Origin: DATFWC01 sp045801465
GTDB lineage: Bacteria; Pseudomonadota; Alphaproteobacteria; Rhizobiales; Xanthobacteraceae
Assembly (NCBI GenBank): GCA_045801465.1
Contig: JBJMSU010000048.1
Location: 1 to 24,785, forward strand
Direction: 5' to 3'
Length of the DNA: 24,785 nucleotides
The notes under the pieces are model-generated. The model made no database searches, was not told the origin of the DNA, and saw nothing but the letters and a program-made list of their open reading frames with translations. Numbering within the stretch: position 1 is the stretch's first letter; each line of letters starts with the position of its first letter. The position numbers were made by a program, and so were the translations under genes. Shown piece after piece: positions 22,550 through 24,785 of this stretch.

Positions 22550-23224
22550 TCAAGCGCGCAGCACGGTCGGCCAGTCGGGTTCGTCTTCGGCCAGGACCCA
22601 CGGTTCCTTTACGGCGGCGTCCCGCCATTCGGCCCAGGCGGGAAGCGCCATCACGGCGTCCATATAGCCGCGCGAAACCGGCCCCACCTGGACATCGTAG
22701 GTCTGGAAGCGGGAGACGACCGGCGCATACATGGCGTCGGCGGCCGAGAAGCGCCCGAACAGGAACGGCCCGCCCGCCCCGAACCGCGCCCGGCATTCGC
22801 TCCACATCGCATCGATGCGGGCAACGTTGGCGGCGACTTCCGCCGTGAGATCGCGGCGCTTGACCGGTCGCCAGAAGTTCATCGGGCAGTGGCGGCGCAA
22901 CGGCACGAAACCGGCGTGCATTTCGGCGGCGATCGCCCGCGCATGGGCGCGTGCCGCCGCGTCCGTCGGCCACAGCGCAGCGGCGGGAAACTTTTCGGCG
23001 ACGTACTCGAGGATCGCCAGCGATTCCCACACGTGGACGTCGCCGTCGACGAGAACCGGGACCTTGCCGGCTGGCGTCACCTGGGCGAGCGTCGGCTTGA
23101 ATTCAGGATCGTTCAGCGAGATCACCCGGTCCGTGAAGGCGATGCCGGCCGCCTTCATGGCGATCCACGGCCGAAACGACCACGACGAATAGTTCTTGTT
23201 GCCGATCACCAGCGTCAGTGCCAT
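22550..23224 (-). CDS. Glutathione S-transferase family protein
   Basis: A 224-residue GST-type protein. The N-terminal thioredoxin-like domain begins MALTLVIGNKNYSSWSFRPW, with a catalytic-type Ser in YSSWS, and contains the glutathione-binding cis-Pro segment GKVPVL and WESLAILEY. The C-terminal helical domain has FLFGRFSAADAMYAPVVSRF, the usual hydrophobic staple region. Such proteins conjugate glutathione to electrophiles or act as thiol isomerases (YfcF/maleylacetoacetate isomerase-like); the exact substrate is unknown. The start at ATG 23224 follows GGGGAAAG. It is divergent from the DUF599 gene, sharing a 96-base promoter region. Confidence 0.93.
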   Translation of the reverse strand: MALTLVIGNKNYSSWSFRPWIAMKAAGIAFTDRVISLNDPEFKPTLAQVTPAGKVPVLVDGDVHVWESLAILEYVAEKFPAAALWPTDAAARAHARAIAAEMHAGFVPLRRHCPMNFWRPVKRRDLTAEVAANVARIDAMWSECRARFGAGGPFLFGRFSAADAMYAPVVSRFQTYDVQVGPVSRGYMDAVMALPAWAEWRDAAVKEPWVLAEDEPDWPTVLRA

Positions 23225-23320
23225 CGCTTTCCCCGTGTTGGCGGCACCAGTTGAGCGGCGGGGGCGTGCCGCGGCAAGCGAATTGACGTGATGTGACCGA
23301 TCAACCGCGCGGATGGAGCC

Positions 23321-24004
23321 ATGTTTCCCTTCACCGGCCTCGACCTCGTCGCGCTTGCCTGGTTCGCTGCCGCGTGGACCGCCTATGCGGCAGCGGTGGA
23401 ATGGAGTCCGTATCGCCACAAGGGGCTCAACGCGCTGATGGACGGCTACCGCGAGATGTGGATGCGCCGCATGCTGGAACGCGACATGCGCATGGTCGAC
23501 ATGCAGATCATGGCGGCGCTGCAGAACGGCACCGCCTTTTTCGCCTCGACCACGCTGATCGCCATCGGCGGCGCGCTGACGCTGCTGCGTTCCACCGACG
23601 AGGTGCTGAATGTGCTCGCCACTTTGCCGTTCGGCATCGAAACCACGCGCACCCAATGGGAAGCCAAGGTCATCGGCATCGTGGTCATTCTGATCTACGC
23701 GTTTTTCAAGTTTGCCTGGTCCTATCGGCTGTTCAATTACGTGGCGATCCTGTTCGGCGCGACGCCGCTCGCCACCGACAGGGATTCTCCCGAGGCGCAG
23801 GCGCATGCGGCGCGCACCGCCCGCCTGTTCACCACGGCCGGGCAGCACTTCAATCGCGGCCAGCGCGCGTTCTTCTTCGCGCTCGCCTATCTCGGCTGGT
23901 TCATCAGCCCGTGGGTGTTCATGGCGACGACGGCGGCCGCCGTGGTCGTCATGTGGGCGCGCCAGTTTGCCTCCGAGTCCCGGCGCGCCGTGCTGGGGGA
24001 GTGA
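23321..24004 (+). CDS. DUF599 membrane protein
   Basis: A 227-residue inner-membrane protein with about four transmembrane segments, matching DUF599. Typical features are the N-terminal helix LDLVALAWFAAAWTAYAA, the MDGYREMWMRRMLERDMRMVD segment with its many Met and Arg residues, ALQNGTAFFASTTLIAIGG, and AYLGWFISPWVFMATTAAAVVV. DUF599 members are common in proteobacteria and have no assigned function. ATG 23321 follows GGAG with a short spacing of three to four bases. It is convergent with the YdcF-like gene, which ends six bases after it. Confidence 0.88.
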   Translation: MFPFTGLDLVALAWFAAAWTAYAAAVEWSPYRHKGLNALMDGYREMWMRRMLERDMRMVDMQIMAALQNGTAFFASTTLIAIGGALTLLRSTDEVLNVLATLPFGIETTRTQWEAKVIGIVVILIYAFFKFAWSYRLFNYVAILFGATPLATDRDSPEAQAHAARTARLFTTAGQHFNRGQRAFFFALAYLGWFISPWVFMATTAAAVVVMWARQFASESRRAVLGE

Positions 24005-24010
24005 GCAGGT

Positions 24011-24785
24011 TTAAGGACGGCACGTGTCCTTGCCAGTGTCGCAACCGGCGTGGACGGGTCCGGGAAACAGCTCCGAGGTGCGGCCGCTGATCCAGTAGGT
24101 GACGAGCCCGATCCATTCGCGCATGGCCGTGTCGCTGCGCTTGAGACCGTCGGCGAGCGCGTCGAAGGGGCGCGTGACGTCGGCGGGTCCGCGCGTGCGC
24201 CAATCGACCGGATAGGCCTCGACCGCGAAGCCGGCGCGGCGGAAGGCGCCAATCGACCGCGGCATGTGGTAGGCGGAGGTGACGAGCAGCCAGCGCTGGC
24301 CCGGCTTCGGCGCGGCAATCGCCTTGCTGAAGACGGCATTCTCGAGCGTGTCGCGCGCGCGCTCGTCCACCTGAATCCGGCTCGCCGGGATGCCGAGGCT
24401 TCCGAACATCCGCACCGCAAGGTCTGATTCCAGCGCGCCGTGCAGCAGCAGCCGTCCGGAGCCGCCGGAGAACACGATGCGCGCATTGGGATAGGCACGC
24501 GCAAGCTCCGCCACCACCGTCATGCGTTCGGCCGCATCGGTGAGCGCGACCTCGCCGCGCGCCTCCGACACCAGCGTGTCGAACACGCCGCCGAGCACCA
24601 CGATCCCGTCGGGCTCCCGGCCACCGCCTTGCCAAGCCGGGAAACGCTGCTCGAGCGGCAGCATCAGAATGTTGCCGAGCGGCGTCCACCCGAACAAAGC
24701 GAGCAGCACCAGACTGGCGATGACCAACTTAAGTCCTATGCGCGCGAAGCGCGTCGCCTGCAGCAGGAGGCCCACGAGGCCGAGC
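24011..24785 (-). CDS. YdcF/ElyC-like DUF218 protein (5' end outside the window)
   Basis: A membrane-anchored DUF218 protein. One hydrophobic segment (LKLVIASLVLLALFGW) is followed by the Rossmann-like DUF218 domain: DGIVVLGGVFDT, AYPNARIVFSGGSGRLL, ERARDTLENAVFSKAI, WLLVTSAYHMPRSIGAFRRAGF and YPVDWRTRG, with the conserved Asp/Glu and SAYHM patterns. Relatives (YdcF, SanA, ElyC) act in envelope or peptidoglycan precursor homeostasis. The reading frame stays open to the right edge, and a GTG at 24775 is only a provisional start. Family members normally have a second N-terminal hydrophobic helix, so the true start lies beyond the window. Confidence 0.85.
   Translation of the reverse strand, partial: LGLVGLLLQATRFARIGLKLVIASLVLLALFGWTPLGNILMLPLEQRFPAWQGGGREPDGIVVLGGVFDTLVSEARGEVALTDAAERMTVVAELARAYPNARIVFSGGSGRLLLHGALESDLAVRMFGSLGIPASRIQVDERARDTLENAVFSKAIAAPKPGQRWLLVTSAYHMPRSIGAFRRAGFAVEAYPVDWRTRGPADVTRPFDALADGLKRSDTAMREWIGLVTYWISGRTSELFPGPVHAGCDTGKDTCRP

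Noticed and set aside
1..24785. CRISPR arrays, tRNA/rRNA genes, insertion sequences, phage genes
   Set aside because: No regularly spaced repeats, no transposase or structural phage genes and no RNA gene signatures were seen; the Arm-like microprotein alone is not evidence of a mobile element.

Overview
The window is about 24.8 kb of GC-rich chromosomal DNA, almost certainly from an alphaproteobacterium of the Hyphomicrobiales (Bradyrhizobium/Xanthobacteraceae-like). This is inferred from the protein families (DUF1236, DUF4168-like, the small Arm-like 50-residue protein, a phospholipase D-VTT fusion with a downstream EEP hydrolase) and from sites matching the alphaproteobacterial EcfG general-stress promoter consensus (GGAAC-N16/17-CGTT). 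No rRNA, tRNA, CRISPR array, insertion sequence or phage module was seen.

Layout. (1) 1-2283: feoA-feoB ferrous iron uptake operon, preceded by nested inverted repeats. (2) 2373-5121: minus-strand NDUFA9-like SDR protein, a 96-residue unknown protein, and a D-2-hydroxyacid dehydrogenase. (3) 5279-8175: a run of short genes, mostly exported or unrecognised, including a second copy of the 96-residue protein. (4) 8206-10301: isochorismatase-like hydrolase, a 62-residue hydrophilic protein with an EcfG-like promoter, and an EamA transporter. (5) 10459-12210: Tat-signal metallo-beta-lactamase-fold protein followed at once by a SCO-family copper/thiol protein. (6) 12302-13909: acyl-CoA carboxylase carboxyltransferase (methylcrotonyl-CoA type). 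(7) 14027-14871: DUF1236 exported protein with a consensus EcfG promoter and a clear intrinsic terminator. (8) 14920-15405: Nudix hydrolase. (9) 15447-19000: minus-strand block with a ParE-type toxin-antitoxin pair, an endonuclease/exonuclease/phosphatase-family protein and a PLD-VTT membrane fusion. (10) 19175-22240: overlapping three-gene operon of a NEW3-domain exported protein, an ABC ATPase and an ABC-2 permease. (11) 22550-24785: glutathione S-transferase, DUF599 membrane protein and a YdcF/ElyC-like protein that runs off the right edge.

Themes. Three EcfG-type promoter candidates of good to excellent quality, plus one weak one, sit in front of small genes of unknown function, suggesting part of this window belongs to the general stress regulon. 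The least understood items are the duplicated 96-residue gene whose upstream DNA is also conserved, the NEW3-ABC operon, and the cluster of tiny exported proteins. No wholly new multi-gene defence or mobile system could be supported; most other genes are ordinary metabolic or envelope functions.
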